Below, piece by piece: positions 45,195-55,457 of a DNA stretch of 64,000 nucleotides. How positions within the stretch are numbered: the stretch's first letter is position 1; the number at the start of each line of letters is the position of its first letter. Origin of the DNA: Rheinheimera pleomorphica (GTDB lineage Bacteria; Pseudomonadota; Gammaproteobacteria; Enterobacterales; Alteromonadaceae); assembly GCF_011634895.1 (NCBI RefSeq), contig NZ_SIRR01000008.1:434001-498000 (forward strand). The letters are read 5' to 3'. Below the pieces are notes generated by a model. That model was not told the DNA's origin and ran no database searches. It saw only the letters and a program-made list of their open reading frames with translations. A program made the translations under genes and the position numbers.

Positions 45195-45422
45195 TTAACT
45201 GTGTGAGTCGCTGTACGGCAGCAGAGCCAGGTAGCGAGCGCGTTTGATAGCGCGAGCCAGTTGGCGCTGATACTTAGCGCTGGTACCAGTAATACGGCTA
45301 GGTACGATCTTGCCGCTTTCTGTAACGTAGTTTTTCAGAACAGCGGTATCTTTGTAATCAATCTCTACAGTGCCTTCTGCAGAAAAACGGCAGAATTTAC
45401 GGCGACGGAAAAAACGTGACAT
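45195..45422 (-). CDS. rpsR: 30S ribosomal protein S18
   Basis: Ribosomal protein S18, 75 residues, highly basic, with [13 protein letters not shown] and [27 protein letters not shown]. It forms a dimer with S6, made by the same operon, on 16S rRNA. A single cysteine at position 11 remains, so it is close to the zinc-free type. Confidence 0.98.
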   Translation of the reverse strand: MSRFFRRRKFCRFSAEGTVEIDYKDTAVLKNYVTESGKIVPSRITGTSAKYQRQLARAIKRARYLALLPYSDSHS

Positions 45423-45433
45423 TTGCCTGTCTC

Positions 45434-45739
45434 CTAACTTATTTGTTCAATGTGTTGCGCATGCAGCACCAGCTTAGCTTGTCCGCTGCGGCTTTGGTGG
45501 CGGTTTAAAAAACCGGTCACCTTTACCATGTTGCCCAACGTTAACTGTCGGGTATGTTGTGTTAGTGCGGCCCCGGTCAGTACTACCTGGATCCTGACAT
45601 AAGCCTGGCGATTTAAACCAGCTTCTGTCTGTAAACTTCGGTGTTCTAACACCAGAACCGTATGCGGTATGCCCGCCGGACTTTCGCTGTGCTCTGGCTG
45701 ACGGCAGATACTGCCAACCAGTACGGTGCAATTGTCCAT
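45434..45739 (-). CDS. priB: Primosomal replication protein N
   Basis: Single OB-fold protein of 101 residues that bridges PriA and DnaT at stalled forks. The sequence runs parallel to E. coli PriB without gaps at the start ([15 protein letters not shown] against MTNRLVLSGTVCRAP), which sets the ATG at 45739 as start; two TTG codons lie just upstream. Other conserved parts are SPAGIPH, VLEHRS and [11 protein letters not shown]. It sits between rpsF and rpsR as in E. coli. Confidence 0.95.
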   Translation of the reverse strand: MDNCTVLVGSICRQPEHSESPAGIPHTVLVLEHRSLQTEAGLNRQAYVRIQVVLTGAALTQHTRQLTLGNMVKVTGFLNRHQSRSGQAKLVLHAQHIEQIS

Positions 45740-45749
45740 TAACAACAAC

Positions 45750-46127
45750 TTACTCTTCGTTTGCTACTTGCTCTTCATTTTCGCGAGGAGCACGTTCACG
45801 ACGTTCTTCACGTACTTTAGCCATTGGTGATGGCTCAACTACGGCACTGTCAGTGCGCATAATCAGGTTACGTAAAACGGCGTCGTTGTAGCGGAAGTTA
45901 GTTTCCAGCTCATCAATCACAGTTTGTGGTGCTTCTACGTTCATCAGAACATAGTGTGCTTTGTGCAACTTCTGGATTGGGTAAGCCAGTTGACGGCGGC
46001 CCCAGTCTTCCAGACGGTGAATAGCACCACCCGCTTCTTTGATCGCGCCAGTGTAACGCTCGATCATGCCAGGTACCTGTTCACTCTGATCAGGGTGAAC
46101 CATAAAAACGATTTCGTAATGACGCAT
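45750..46127 (-). CDS. rpsF: 30S ribosomal protein S6
   Basis: Ribosomal protein S6, 125 residues, with [25 protein letters not shown] and the C-terminal acidic tail ending NEEQVANEE, which in E. coli S6 is extended by RimK glutamylation; the Glu-Glu end is compatible with that. A strong TAAGGAG ribosome site precedes the ATG. First gene of the operon, with a folded leader. Confidence 0.98.
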   Translation of the reverse strand: MRHYEIVFMVHPDQSEQVPGMIERYTGAIKEAGGAIHRLEDWGRRQLAYPIQKLHKAHYVLMNVEAPQTVIDELETNFRYNDAVLRNLIMRTDSAVVEPSPMAKVREERRERAPRENEEQVANEE

Positions 46128-46149
46128 TGTAGCTCCTTACGGTTAGTAA

Positions 46150-46185
46150 GCCTCGGGGGAACTCGGCCGGGGTTCTCATGGAGGC
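46150..46185 (-). ncRNA. Probable S6:S18 autoregulatory leader of rpsF
   Basis: In the rpsF leader, on the minus strand, GCCTC (46185-46181) pairs with GAGGC (46154-46150) and an inner GAAC (46175-46172) pairs with GTTC (46162-46159). The 3' side of the internal loop holds CCCC followed by GAG, giving a CCG at the stem edge. The S6:S18 complex is known to bind such a stem with a bulged CCG and repress the operon. The match is by eye only. Confidence 0.45.
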
Positions 46186-46277
46186 AAGGAACGTTAGTGT
46201 ATGGCCGAAGGTCGCGTATTTTACGGAGTTAGCGGATAAATAACAAGCAGAAAGCTACATGATTAGCAGATTAAGCA

Positions 46278-46437
46278 GGTAAAAGTGAGTGCTGGCGCAG
46301 CCACAAACCCATTTCGCGTTAGCGAAGGCGGCGGACAAATTCGTCAGGAACGAATTTGGCAAGCTTTGCTGAGCCGCCTCACTGAGGGCAGGATTGCCCG
46401 AAGTGCCGTTGTGGCGAGCACAGCACTCACTTTTACC
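46278..46437. repeat. Folded 160-bp intergenic element (MITE- or RNA-like)
   Basis: The element is bounded by a perfect 17-bp inverted repeat (46278-46294 with 46421-46437), then a 5x5 internal loop and a 7-bp stem (46300-46306 with 46409-46415). Inside are a TTCGC/GCGAA hairpin (46313-46326), a 6-7 bp stem GGCGGC/GCCGCC (46327-46332 with 46373-46378) enclosing CAAATTCG/CGAATTTG (46336-46343 with 46351-46358), and a GGGCA/TGCCC hairpin (46386-46399). The result is a cloverleaf-like fold between rlmB and the rpsF leader. The open frame across it (46255-46512, minus) looks fortuitous. Confidence 0.7.
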
Positions 46438-46478
46438 GGCCAGAAAACAGCAAGGCCAAAAGCAATCGGGTGTGAAGT

Positions 46479-47210
46479 TTACTGGCGCTGGCGCACCGCT
46501 TCGAACAAGCAAATGCCGGCAGCGACCGATACATTAAGGCTGGAGACAGCACCAAACATCGGAATTTTTACCAGGCTGTCGCAGGTTTCGCGGGTTAAGC
46601 GGCGCAGGCCTTCGCCCTCAGCGCCCAATACCAGCGCCAGCGGGCCTTTTAAATCGGCATCGTACACTAAGGTGTCCGTTTCACCGGCGGTGCCGACTAT
46701 CCAGACACCGGCATCCTGCAGTTCACGCATGGTGCGGGCTAGGTTGGTAATGGTAATAAAAGGCACGCTTTCAGCTGCACCACAGGCTACTTTGCGTACC
46801 ACTGAGGTTAGTTTTACCGAGCGGTCTTTTGGCGCGACAACGGCATGCACACCGGCCGCATCGGCGCTGCGTAAAATAGCCCCCAGGTTATGTGGGTCGG
46901 TGACGCCGTCGAGGATCAAAATAAAGGGCTTATCGTTTGCTGCCACAATAGCGGCTAAATCAGCCTCATTGCCTGAGCTTTGTAAGCGGGCTTTCGCGAC
47001 GACGCCCTGATGCTGGCCACCTACCATATCATCGAGGGTTTTACGGTTACAAAACTGTACCGATACGCCATTTTGGCGGGCTAACTGAATGATCGGCTGC
47101 ATACGTTTGTCATCGCGATCTTTCATCACGAACAGCTCAAGCACATCTTGCGGCGCACGCTGTAAAAACGCTTCTACCGCGTGAATACCAAAAACCAGAT
47201 CTGCGTTCAT
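46479..47210 (-). CDS. rlmB: 23S rRNA 2'-O-methyltransferase RlmB
   Basis: SpoU-family (SPOUT) methyltransferase of 243 residues, which methylates G2251 of 23S rRNA. The N-terminal L30e-like substrate domain (about 1-75, [13 protein letters not shown]) is followed by the knotted domain with [21 protein letters not shown] (key residues D-P-x-N-x-G-x-I-x-R), [14 protein letters not shown] and [18 protein letters not shown], which bind SAM. Transcribed in the same direction as rnr upstream. Confidence 0.96.
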   Translation of the reverse strand: MNADLVFGIHAVEAFLQRAPQDVLELFVMKDRDDKRMQPIIQLARQNGVSVQFCNRKTLDDMVGGQHQGVVAKARLQSSGNEADLAAIVAANDKPFILILDGVTDPHNLGAILRSADAAGVHAVVAPKDRSVKLTSVVRKVACGAAESVPFITITNLARTMRELQDAGVWIVGTAGETDTLVYDADLKGPLALVLGAEGEGLRRLTRETCDSLVKIPMFGAVSSLNVSVAAGICLFEAVRQRQ

Positions 47211-47272
47211 TGTTAGCCCTTGTTTTACCAGTCAGAAAATTGGCCGGCAGTTTACATTAGTTTAGATTATTA

Positions 47273-47373
47273 GCGAATCGGAATACTGTAAGCTGACCGT
47301 TGAAGGCATGGATGCCTTAATCGAGCCTATAGGGACATATTCACGGCGTGTCAGCGTGAGTATTCCGTTTCGC
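47273..47373. repeat. Folded 101-bp intergenic element between rnr and rlmB
   Basis: Outer arms 47273-47287 and 47359-47373 are reverse complements with one mismatch. Within them GCTGAC (47292-47297) pairs with GTCAGC (47350-47355), and AAGGCAT/ATGCCTT (47303-47309 with 47312-47318) makes a hairpin. The remaining single-stranded part contains GAGCCTATAGGGACATATTC. The composition recalls repeats scattered between genes in related marine bacteria. It would be transcribed between rnr and rlmB. No promoter is clear, so an RNA role is only a possibility. Confidence 0.65.
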
Positions 47374-47389
47374 GAGTGGCTTATTACAA

Positions 47390-49732
47390 CTATTTTGCCT
47401 TACGCCGTGACTTTTTGCGCGCGGTAATATTACGCGCGCCTTTCGGTTTAGCTTCTGCTTTGGCAGGCGCTTTGCCACCCTTGGCCGAACCGCGCTTGGC
47501 GCCTTTCTCTGCAGCCGCTTGCTTAGACGCTTTAATATCGGCTTTATTAACAAAGCGTTTTGGCTCACCCACCAGCACTAAATCAATTTTACGCGCTTCT
47601 AAGTTAACTGCCGCCACCTTCACTTTGAGTAAATCACCCATGCGGTAGCTCACTTTACTGTGCTCGCCGGTTAATACATGACGCTCGGCATCAAAGTGGT
47701 AATAGTCGTTTTGCAATGAGGTAACATGCACCAGGCCTTCGATATACAGCTCGGTTAAACGCACAAATAAGCCAAAGCTGGTTACCGTGGACACTACACC
47801 ATCAAACTCAGAGCCCAGGTGATCCTGCATATACTCGCATTTTAGCCAGTCCGCCACTTCGCGGGTGGCATCATCAGCGCGGCGTTCAGTCATCGAGCAT
47901 TGCTCGCCCAACGGCGTAATTTCCGCTTCAGTATATTCACGGGCACCGGTGACTTTCTGGCCTTGCTTGGCCAGTATGGCTTTAATACCGCGGTGCAGTA
48001 CTAAGTCCGGATAGCGGCGAATCGGCGAGGTAAAGTGAGCATACGCCTCCAATGCCAAGCCAAAGTGGCCCTGGTTATCACCCTGATATACCGCTTGCTT
48101 CATCGAGCGCAACATAGTGGTTTCAATCAGCTCACGATCCGGCCGCTCACCGATGCGATTCAACAGGTCGGTCAGTTCCAGCGGTGTTGGCTCTGAGGGT
48201 AAATCAGCCTCGATACCCAGCTCAGCTAAAAAGCGGCGGAAATTATCAAAACGATCAGCGTCTGGCCGTTCATGCACACGAAACAGCGTATGGGCTTCGT
48301 GCTTTTCAATAAAACGGGCTGCCGCCACATTGGCCATGATCATGCACTCTTCGATGATCTTATGTGACTCTACCCGGTGTACCGGCACTATCTGTTCAAT
48401 TTTACGGTGGCTGTTAAAAATAAACCGCGTTTCTACCGTTTCAAATTCTATTGCACCGCGTTGACCGCGCACCTTCGCCAGCTTTTTATACAGGCTGTTC
48501 AGGGTTTCAATATTGGTTAGGTTGGCCGCGTATTGCTGACGCAGCTCGGGGTCGCCCTGCAGTATCTTATGCACCTTGTTATAGGTTAAGCGCGCACTGG
48601 AATGCATTACCGCTTCATAAAACTGATAGCTATCGAGCTTACCACTGGCACTGATATGCATATCGGCGACTAAACACAGCCGGTCAACGTGCGGGTTTAA
48701 TGAGCACAGGCCGTTAGATAATGCCTCTGGCAACATCGGCACCACATGATCGGGAAAATACACCGAGTTGCCGCGCTCGATTGCCGTGTTGTCCAGCACC
48801 GTGTATGGCAAGACATAGCTACTAACATCAGCAATAGCCACCCACAAGCGCCAACCGCCATTATCTTTGGCTTCAGCATATACCGCATCGTCAAAGTCGC
48901 GGGCGTCTTCGCCATCAATGGTAATTAAACCCAATTGCGTTAAATCTACCCGGCCTTGTTTAGCCGCTTCCGGCACTTCCTCGCCGTATTGCGCCACCTG
49001 CTTTAATACCGCATCCGAAAATACATGCGGAATCTGATGGTTGCGAATGGCGATTTCAATTTCCATGCCCGGCGCCATATGTTCGCCCAGCACTTCGGTG
49101 ACTTTACCTACCGCATTGACCCGTTTTGATGGCCGCTGCGTTACCTCTACCAGCACCACCTGACCGTGACGGGCTGCGCCCTGCTCACCATCCGGAATAA
49201 CAATATCCTGGGTTATACGCGGGTCATCCGGTACCACTACGCCTAAGGCAAAATCTTTATAGTAGCGCCCGACAATAGGGTCGCTGCGCGGCTCTAATAC
49301 ACGTACCACCCGGGCTTCAGTTTTATCTTTACTGTTTACACTTTGCGCTGTCGCCAGCACGATATCGCCATGCAACAAACGCTGCATTTCAAAATTGGGA
49401 ATAAACCAGTCTGGCCCGCCATGCTCCAGCTTTAAAAAGCCAAAGCCTTCACGGTGGCCTAGTACCGTGCCTTTAACCAGATCCATATTATCGACCAGGC
49501 CATAGCGGCGGTTTTTGGTGTAAATAAGCTGGCCGTCACGCTCCATGGCGCGCAAGCGTTTTTTCAGCGCAAAGATGGCGTCGTCATCGACTAAGCCCAG
49601 CTCTTGTACTAATTCATCAAAATAAGCGGGGCTTTGGCGTTTTTCGATATGCTCGAGAATAAATTCACGGCTGGGGATGGGGTTGTCGTATTTTTCCTGC
49701 TCACGCGCAAGATGCGGATCATTTACCGTCAT
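47390..49732 (-). CDS. rnr: Ribonuclease R
   Basis: 3'-5' exoribonuclease of 780 residues able to degrade structured RNA. Two N-terminal cold-shock/helix-turn-helix-like domains, the RNB catalytic core with TIDGEDARDFDDAVYAE (metal-binding Asp residues), an S1 domain near 645-725 (FDGVVSTVTSFGLFVRLTE), and a Lys/Arg/Ala-rich tail (about 735-780) as in E. coli. It is followed by rlmB in the usual order. Confidence 0.97.
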   Translation of the reverse strand: MTVNDPHLAREQEKYDNPIPSREFILEHIEKRQSPAYFDELVQELGLVDDDAIFALKKRLRAMERDGQLIYTKNRRYGLVDNMDLVKGTVLGHREGFGFLKLEHGGPDWFIPNFEMQRLLHGDIVLATAQSVNSKDKTEARVVRVLEPRSDPIVGRYYKDFALGVVVPDDPRITQDIVIPDGEQGAARHGQVVLVEVTQRPSKRVNAVGKVTEVLGEHMAPGMEIEIAIRNHQIPHVFSDAVLKQVAQYGEEVPEAAKQGRVDLTQLGLITIDGEDARDFDDAVYAEAKDNGGWRLWVAIADVSSYVLPYTVLDNTAIERGNSVYFPDHVVPMLPEALSNGLCSLNPHVDRLCLVADMHISASGKLDSYQFYEAVMHSSARLTYNKVHKILQGDPELRQQYAANLTNIETLNSLYKKLAKVRGQRGAIEFETVETRFIFNSHRKIEQIVPVHRVESHKIIEECMIMANVAAARFIEKHEAHTLFRVHERPDADRFDNFRRFLAELGIEADLPSEPTPLELTDLLNRIGERPDRELIETTMLRSMKQAVYQGDNQGHFGLALEAYAHFTSPIRRYPDLVLHRGIKAILAKQGQKVTGAREYTEAEITPLGEQCSMTERRADDATREVADWLKCEYMQDHLGSEFDGVVSTVTSFGLFVRLTELYIEGLVHVTSLQNDYYHFDAERHVLTGEHSKVSYRMGDLLKVKVAAVNLEARKIDLVLVGEPKRFVNKADIKASKQAAAEKGAKRGSAKGGKAPAKAEAKPKGARNITARKKSRRKAK

Positions 49733-49798
49733 TAAGTTATCTTTTGTTTCCTAAATTGTGTTAAGTGTAACAGTTATACCGGCAAATGCGTATGAACT

Positions 49799-50419
49799 TC
49801 ATTTTACCGGCCTTTTCGCATTCGCCACCACTTTAGCCGGCATCTTCTGCGCCAGCTGAGCCAATAGCTGTTGTATTTGTTTGTGTTTGGCGGCATCAGC
49901 TGTTACCGCATGGTGTAGCCAGCGATAGCTTTGTTCAAAGTCTACCGGGCTACCATAACCATCTACCAGTATCTGCGCCAGGCGCAGCTGAGCGTTTAAA
50001 TTACCCAGTGCCGAGGCTTCACGCAAATAAACAATGGCTTTATCCAGATCCGGCTGCACAAAGCGGCCAATGTGGTAATAACGGCCTACCTGCTCTAAGC
50101 CTTCAGGTAGCCCTTGCGCGGCAGACTGCAGCATTAAATCCCAGCCACGTTCAACATTACGCGGCACACAGACCGCGTAAGCCAGCATATCGCCATATAA
50201 AAATTGATACGCCGGCAGCTGCATAATATCGGCCCGGGCTTCGATATCGCGTACTAACTGACAGTCATCAGCGCGCACCCGTTTAAGGTGGCTGTTAGTT
50301 TGAATTAACGCCAGTAACTCATCCTGACTGTACAGCTGTATCGCTTCGAGCTCCTGCGCCAACGCAACGGGTGCCACCGACAGTAACAGTGCCAGTGTTA
50401 AACTCAGCATTTTCTTCAT
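49799..50419 (-). CDS. motX: Sodium-type flagellar motor protein MotX
   Basis: Periplasmic T-ring protein of 206 residues needed for Na+-driven polar flagellar stators (PomAB). A signal peptide (MKKMLSLTLALLLSVAPVALAQ) is followed by LYSQDELLALIQTNSHLKRVRADDCQLVRDIEARA, characteristic of MotX, and Sel1/TPR-like repeats (AAQGLPEGLEQVGRYYHIG, ASALGNLNAQLRLAQIL). The start is set at 50419 so that the signal peptide is N-terminal. Other flagellar genes are absent here, which is usual for motX. Confidence 0.9.
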   Translation of the reverse strand: MKKMLSLTLALLLSVAPVALAQELEAIQLYSQDELLALIQTNSHLKRVRADDCQLVRDIEARADIMQLPAYQFLYGDMLAYAVCVPRNVERGWDLMLQSAAQGLPEGLEQVGRYYHIGRFVQPDLDKAIVYLREASALGNLNAQLRLAQILVDGYGSPVDFEQSYRWLHHAVTADAAKHKQIQQLLAQLAQKMPAKVVANAKRPVK

Positions 50420-50493
50420 AACCTGCGCCTGAAAATTGTCATCACAGCCTTTATCGGCCTGAACTGCGTTTTTTAAAGCAAATTTCAAGCCTT

Positions 50494-51819
50494 TTATTGT
50501 TCATTGTTTAACATCCAGGGGGCTGCCAGTTGTGGCCTGGTCACTTTTCGTTCAATAGACGCCGCACTGACTGCCACATCGCTACAGCTGTTGTTGTTGA
50601 TATAATGCAGCGCTTCAGCATACAGCGGGTCCGTCGCGACGCCCCAGTCACCCGCAATAGCGGCTGTTACCGGGCAGTTTGGCTGCAAGCCATTAAAATA
50701 ATCGCCCTGGTCTAATGCATTAACAGTCTGAAAATTAATCGCAAACAACACAAAGTTACCAATAATATCCGGCTGCTGCCCCACAGGCTTACCACAGGTG
50801 GTAGCGCCAATTTGCACTACGTCAACAAAAGGTGCTAATGAATTAATCACCAGTTCGCTGGATGAACAGCTGGCTTCAGTCGTCAGCACAAATACCCGCG
50901 GCAGGTTTAGCGCGCTACGCCCGGCGCCCAAGGCAAACAAGGTAGTGGTGTTTTTTGCAGTGTTTTTATCGTTGTACTGATACTTAACAAATACTTCGCC
51001 TTGAACAACGTCTTCAGCAATTTGCGTTGCTAACTGATTTGCCACCCGGATAAGGCCGCCACCGTTATAGCGTAAATCGAGTACCAACTCATCAACACCT
51101 TGTGCGGCAAAGTCAGCAAAGGCTGTTTCCAGCTCAGATTCCGACAGTTCAATAAAGGTATTAAACACCAGGTAACCAACCAGCTTGCCGTCGACATTGC
51201 TGACTGAACGGTGCAGCACTGTGTTAGTCGTTACTTCACTTTTAACAAAGTCAGCCGACAGCTCGCTGCCATCTGGCTTTTGCCAGACAAAGTTGCGCAT
51301 AACACCGGCTTCATTCGGGCCGTAAACATCATCATTAGTGGCAGTACCAGCATCAAGCCGGCTTAGCCACTCAGCAACGCTAACCCCCTCAATTTCAATT
51401 ATTTTGTCGCCACGGCGCAAGCCATTTAGCGCAGCGGAACCCTCGTTATACACATAAGCTATTTGCAAGGCGCTGTTATTATCAACCCGACTACTGGAGA
51501 AGCCATAGCCAAAGAAAGTGGCATTGATAAAACGATCTTCGTATTCCTGTCGGGTCAGAATAAAACTGTACCGATCTTGTGGCGCAGCGACTGCCTGTAA
51601 CAAGGCTGAAGGTGAATTGTAACTATCCGGGTTGATACTGGCTGGCAAATCGCGGTACCACAAATAGTCTCGCTGCAATGCACAGAACACCTGTGAATTT
51701 ACATCAGTACGCTGGCACAAATCCGTCGTTGCGGTATCGTCATCACTACTACTACTGTTGCCACCACCGCCACAAGCGGTCAATCCCAGCAACAAAGTAC
51801 AAGTTAATAACAAACGCAT
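50494..51819 (-). CDS. S41-family peptidase lipoprotein
   Basis: Lipoprotein of 441 residues with lipobox LTAC (Cys16), then a Gly/Ser/Asp-rich linker. A small N-terminal helical region is followed by a PDZ-like domain (about 110-170, NEGSAALNGLRRGDKIIEIEGV) and the tail-protease domain (about 200-400) with LVLDLRYNGGG, the likely catalytic Ser in TEASCSSSELV and Lys in TTCGKPVG. C-terminal processing peptidases degrade or trim periplasmic proteins. The gene stands alone between purA and motX. Confidence 0.88.
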   Translation of the reverse strand: MRLLLTCTLLLGLTACGGGGNSSSSDDDTATTDLCQRTDVNSQVFCALQRDYLWYRDLPASINPDSYNSPSALLQAVAAPQDRYSFILTRQEYEDRFINATFFGYGFSSSRVDNNSALQIAYVYNEGSAALNGLRRGDKIIEIEGVSVAEWLSRLDAGTATNDDVYGPNEAGVMRNFVWQKPDGSELSADFVKSEVTTNTVLHRSVSNVDGKLVGYLVFNTFIELSESELETAFADFAAQGVDELVLDLRYNGGGLIRVANQLATQIAEDVVQGEVFVKYQYNDKNTAKNTTTLFALGAGRSALNLPRVFVLTTEASCSSSELVINSLAPFVDVVQIGATTCGKPVGQQPDIIGNFVLFAINFQTVNALDQGDYFNGLQPNCPVTAAIAGDWGVATDPLYAEALHYINNNSCSDVAVSAASIERKVTRPQLAAPWMLNNEQ

Positions 51820-51858
51820 AGCACCGGCTCCTTAATCTACTATTTAAGCAGCATAAAA

Positions 51859-51888
51859 CAAAAATGCTGCCCTTAGGCAGCATTTTTT
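51859..51888 (-). terminator. Terminator of purA
   Basis: AAAAATGCTGCC (51860-51871) pairs with GGCAGCATTTTT (51876-51887) around CTTA. On the minus strand a T-run follows, 27 nt after the purA stop. Confidence 0.92.
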
Positions 51889-51914
51889 ATACGCAACAGA
51901 TAAACAGCCGGATG

Positions 51915-53270
<1,356 letters not shown>

Positions 53271-53284
53271 TCAGCCGTCTGGAT

Positions 53285-53314
53285 GAAAAAAAGCCGCTTT
53301 TTTCAAAGCGGCTT
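53285..53314 (-). terminator. Terminator of the aminotransferase gene
   Basis: AAGCCGCTTT (53291-53300) pairs with AAAGCGGCTT (53305-53314) around TTTC; on the minus strand the stem is followed by five more T. It lies 32 nt after the stop codon. Confidence 0.9.
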
Positions 53315-53346
53315 AATCTATCAAGTAGGATCAATAACTTAGCTAA

Positions 53347-54507
53347 TCAACCTGCCAGGCAAGATAAATCATAGTCTGCACTGTTGTGATATAACGCAAA
53401 ACCAAAGCGCAGCCGGTCGCCGCGATAGTCGGTTTCAATGCCGGCGCGTTTAAGCTGCGCTGCCAGCTCAGCCACCTCAGCCGGCGTACCGCAGCGGAAT
53501 GTCAGAAAATGGCCATGCTGGTTCAGATCCTGTGCCAGTAAGCTTGCGCTATTCAGCCGCGGATGCTGCAGTGCGTCAAGCTTGTGTAAAAACACCTGCT
53601 GTAACTGCTGTACATACTGATGTATGCGGCCAACACTAATACCTTGCTGCTTAAACAGCCTGAGCACAGCGTTGAGCCGGTATAAGGCAGAAAAATCCAT
53701 GGTCGCACCGGCAAAACGATAACCATCTTCGCTGTACAGCACCGTCGCAGATTTTTCGGCCGCCAGAGTGCCAAATTCAGCAAACCAGCCGGTATATAAC
53801 GGCCGCTCCAGGCTACCCAGCGGTACCGCCATAAAGCAGCAGCCTTCACCGCCACCGGCGTATTTATAACTGCCGGCCAGATAGAACACCCGCTCAGCTA
53901 TTGCCGATAAATCTGTTGGCAACGCCATAAAGCCATGATAACCATCGATAACGATCATCGCTTCCGACACCGCGCTAAGACGGCTGACAAAAGCAGTCAG
54001 ATCGCTGATGGCAAAGCCGGAGTTAAAAAACACCTGGCTGCAAAAAATCAACTGATACTGCTGCTGCGATGCCGCCTGGCTAAAACGCTGTTCAAAGCTG
54101 GCAAAGGGCTCGGTTGGAATAATATCCAGCTGCACATTGTCGTATTCTGCCAGCCGCTTAACCTGGCGGCTAAAGCTGTGAAACTCACTGTCGGTGGTTA
54201 AAATTTTCAGCGGCTGGCGCAAGTCAAAGCAGCTTAACAGCCGCATCACCAGCTCATGCGTATTCGGCGCAAAGACAATTTGCTCAGGCTGCGGCAAATG
54301 CAAAATGTCAGCAATTAATTGCTGGGTTTGCGGCACCTTTTCAGCAAAGATATAACGCCATTTATCATCCACCAACCGCGCGCTATCGTCCCAATACTCC
54401 AGCATCGCGTCCCGGCTGACATCCGGCCAATAATGATGAGAGTGGCAGGCAAAGTGTTGTTTACCCTTATTGGCTGTCAGAAACCTTTGATAAAACTGTT
54501 GGTACAT
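53347..54507 (-). CDS. Class V aminotransferase / kynureninase-like PLP enzyme
   Basis: Fold-type I PLP protein of 386 residues. The PLP Asp-His region is MIVIDGYHGFMALPTD, the Schiff-base Lys lies in LAGSYKYAGGGEGCCF, and FCSQVFFNSGFAI and VLYSEDGYRFAGATMDFSALYRL follow the kynureninase/cysteine desulfurase pattern. The N-terminus has HFACHSHHYWPDVSRDAML, as in kynureninase-like enzymes. The substrate is not evident; no tryptophan catabolic genes are near. It occupies the place between purA and hflC where many relatives have the small yjeT gene. Confidence 0.82.
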   Translation of the reverse strand: MYQQFYQRFLTANKGKQHFACHSHHYWPDVSRDAMLEYWDDSARLVDDKWRYIFAEKVPQTQQLIADILHLPQPEQIVFAPNTHELVMRLLSCFDLRQPLKILTTDSEFHSFSRQVKRLAEYDNVQLDIIPTEPFASFEQRFSQAASQQQYQLIFCSQVFFNSGFAISDLTAFVSRLSAVSEAMIVIDGYHGFMALPTDLSAIAERVFYLAGSYKYAGGGEGCCFMAVPLGSLERPLYTGWFAEFGTLAAEKSATVLYSEDGYRFAGATMDFSALYRLNAVLRLFKQQGISVGRIHQYVQQLQQVFLHKLDALQHPRLNSASLLAQDLNQHGHFLTFRCGTPAEVAELAAQLKRAGIETDYRGDRLRFGFALYHNSADYDLSCLAG

Positions 54508-54533
54508 AGCTCCCCCATCTGTTCACTGCAGAC

Positions 54534-54558
54534 AAAAAAGGCCCTGACGGGCCTTTTT
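54534..54558 (-). terminator. Terminator of the hfl operon
   Basis: AAAAAGGCCC (54535-54544) pairs with GGGCCTTTTT (54549-54558) around TGAC; it lies 14 nt after the hflC stop. Confidence 0.93.
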
Positions 54559-54572
54559 ATCACGTGCAATGT

Positions 54573-55454
54573 TTAATTTTGCACCTTATCTGACTTCATA
54601 TATTTAAAGAAGTCATTATCCGGTTGGATAACTAAGACGTCATCTTTGTTCTTAAAGCTGTTTTTGTATGCTTCCAGGCTACGAATGAATGAGTAAAACT
54701 CAGCATTCTTGTTGTATACCTCGGCATAGATATTAGCAGCCATCGCATCACCTTCACCACGCACGCTGCGTGAGTTACGTTCAGCATCGGCCAACATTAC
54801 CGTGACCCGGGCATCAACATCGGCGCGGATAATTTCGGCTTCTTCCATCCCTTTAGAGCGATGCTCACGGGCAACGGCATGCCGTTCGGCTTCCATCCGG
54901 GCGAAGATAGAGCTACTGACTTCCTGCGGTAAGTTAATCTGCTTCACCCGCACATCAACTACCTCTATACCCAACTCTTTTGACGCTTCACCGGCTTGCT
55001 GCAGTGCACTTTGCATCAGCTGGGTACGCTCACCAGAGACGATTTCCTGGATAGTTCGGGCACCAAACTCAGTACGTAAACCGTTATTGATATACTGTTT
55101 TAACAGCACTTCAGCCTGGGCGGTATTACCGCCGGTAGCCAGGAAATAAGCGCCAAAATCATTGATGCGCCATTTCACATAACTGTCTACCAACAAGTCT
55201 TTTTTCTCTGCCGTAACAAAGCGGTCCTGCGCATCATCAAGGGTTTGCACCCGGGCATCTAACTTACGCACAGTTTCAATAAACGGTAATTTAAAATGCA
55301 GCCCCGGCTGATAAACCACAACGTTCTGCTGGGCATCACGCTGAATTTTACCAAACTGGATCACGATACCGCGTTGTCCTTCAGGCACCACAAACAAAGC
55401 TGACAGGAAGATAAACGCGACGACAACAATAATAGCGATAGTGAAATTCTTCAT
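54573..55454 (-). CDS. hflC: HflC, SPFH-domain modulator of FtsH
   Basis: Protein of 293 residues with one N-terminal membrane helix (FTIAIIVVVAFIFLSALFVV) and a periplasmic SPFH domain (VVPEGQRGIVIQFGK, VDVRVKQINLPQEVSSSIFARMEAER), followed by a coiled coil. HflC with HflK forms a cage around FtsH and limits access of membrane substrates. It follows hflK by 3 nt. Confidence 0.97.
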   Translation of the reverse strand: MKNFTIAIIVVVAFIFLSALFVVPEGQRGIVIQFGKIQRDAQQNVVVYQPGLHFKLPFIETVRKLDARVQTLDDAQDRFVTAEKKDLLVDSYVKWRINDFGAYFLATGGNTAQAEVLLKQYINNGLRTEFGARTIQEIVSGERTQLMQSALQQAGEASKELGIEVVDVRVKQINLPQEVSSSIFARMEAERHAVAREHRSKGMEEAEIIRADVDARVTVMLADAERNSRSVRGEGDAMAANIYAEVYNKNAEFYSFIRSLEAYKNSFKNKDDVLVIQPDNDFFKYMKSDKVQN

Positions 55455-55457
55455 AAG

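Noticed and set aside
46278..46437. Integron attC site
   Set aside because: The paired arms are of attC-like length, but the RYYYAAC and GTTRRRY ends and the unpaired bulges typical of attC are absent, and there are no cassettes.
46255..46512. Open frame of 85 codons on the minus strand across the rlmB-rpsF gap
   Set aside because: It lies almost wholly inside the folded repeat and enters the 3' end of rlmB; the peptide is Cys/Ser rich without family features. It is best seen as a by-product of the repeat.
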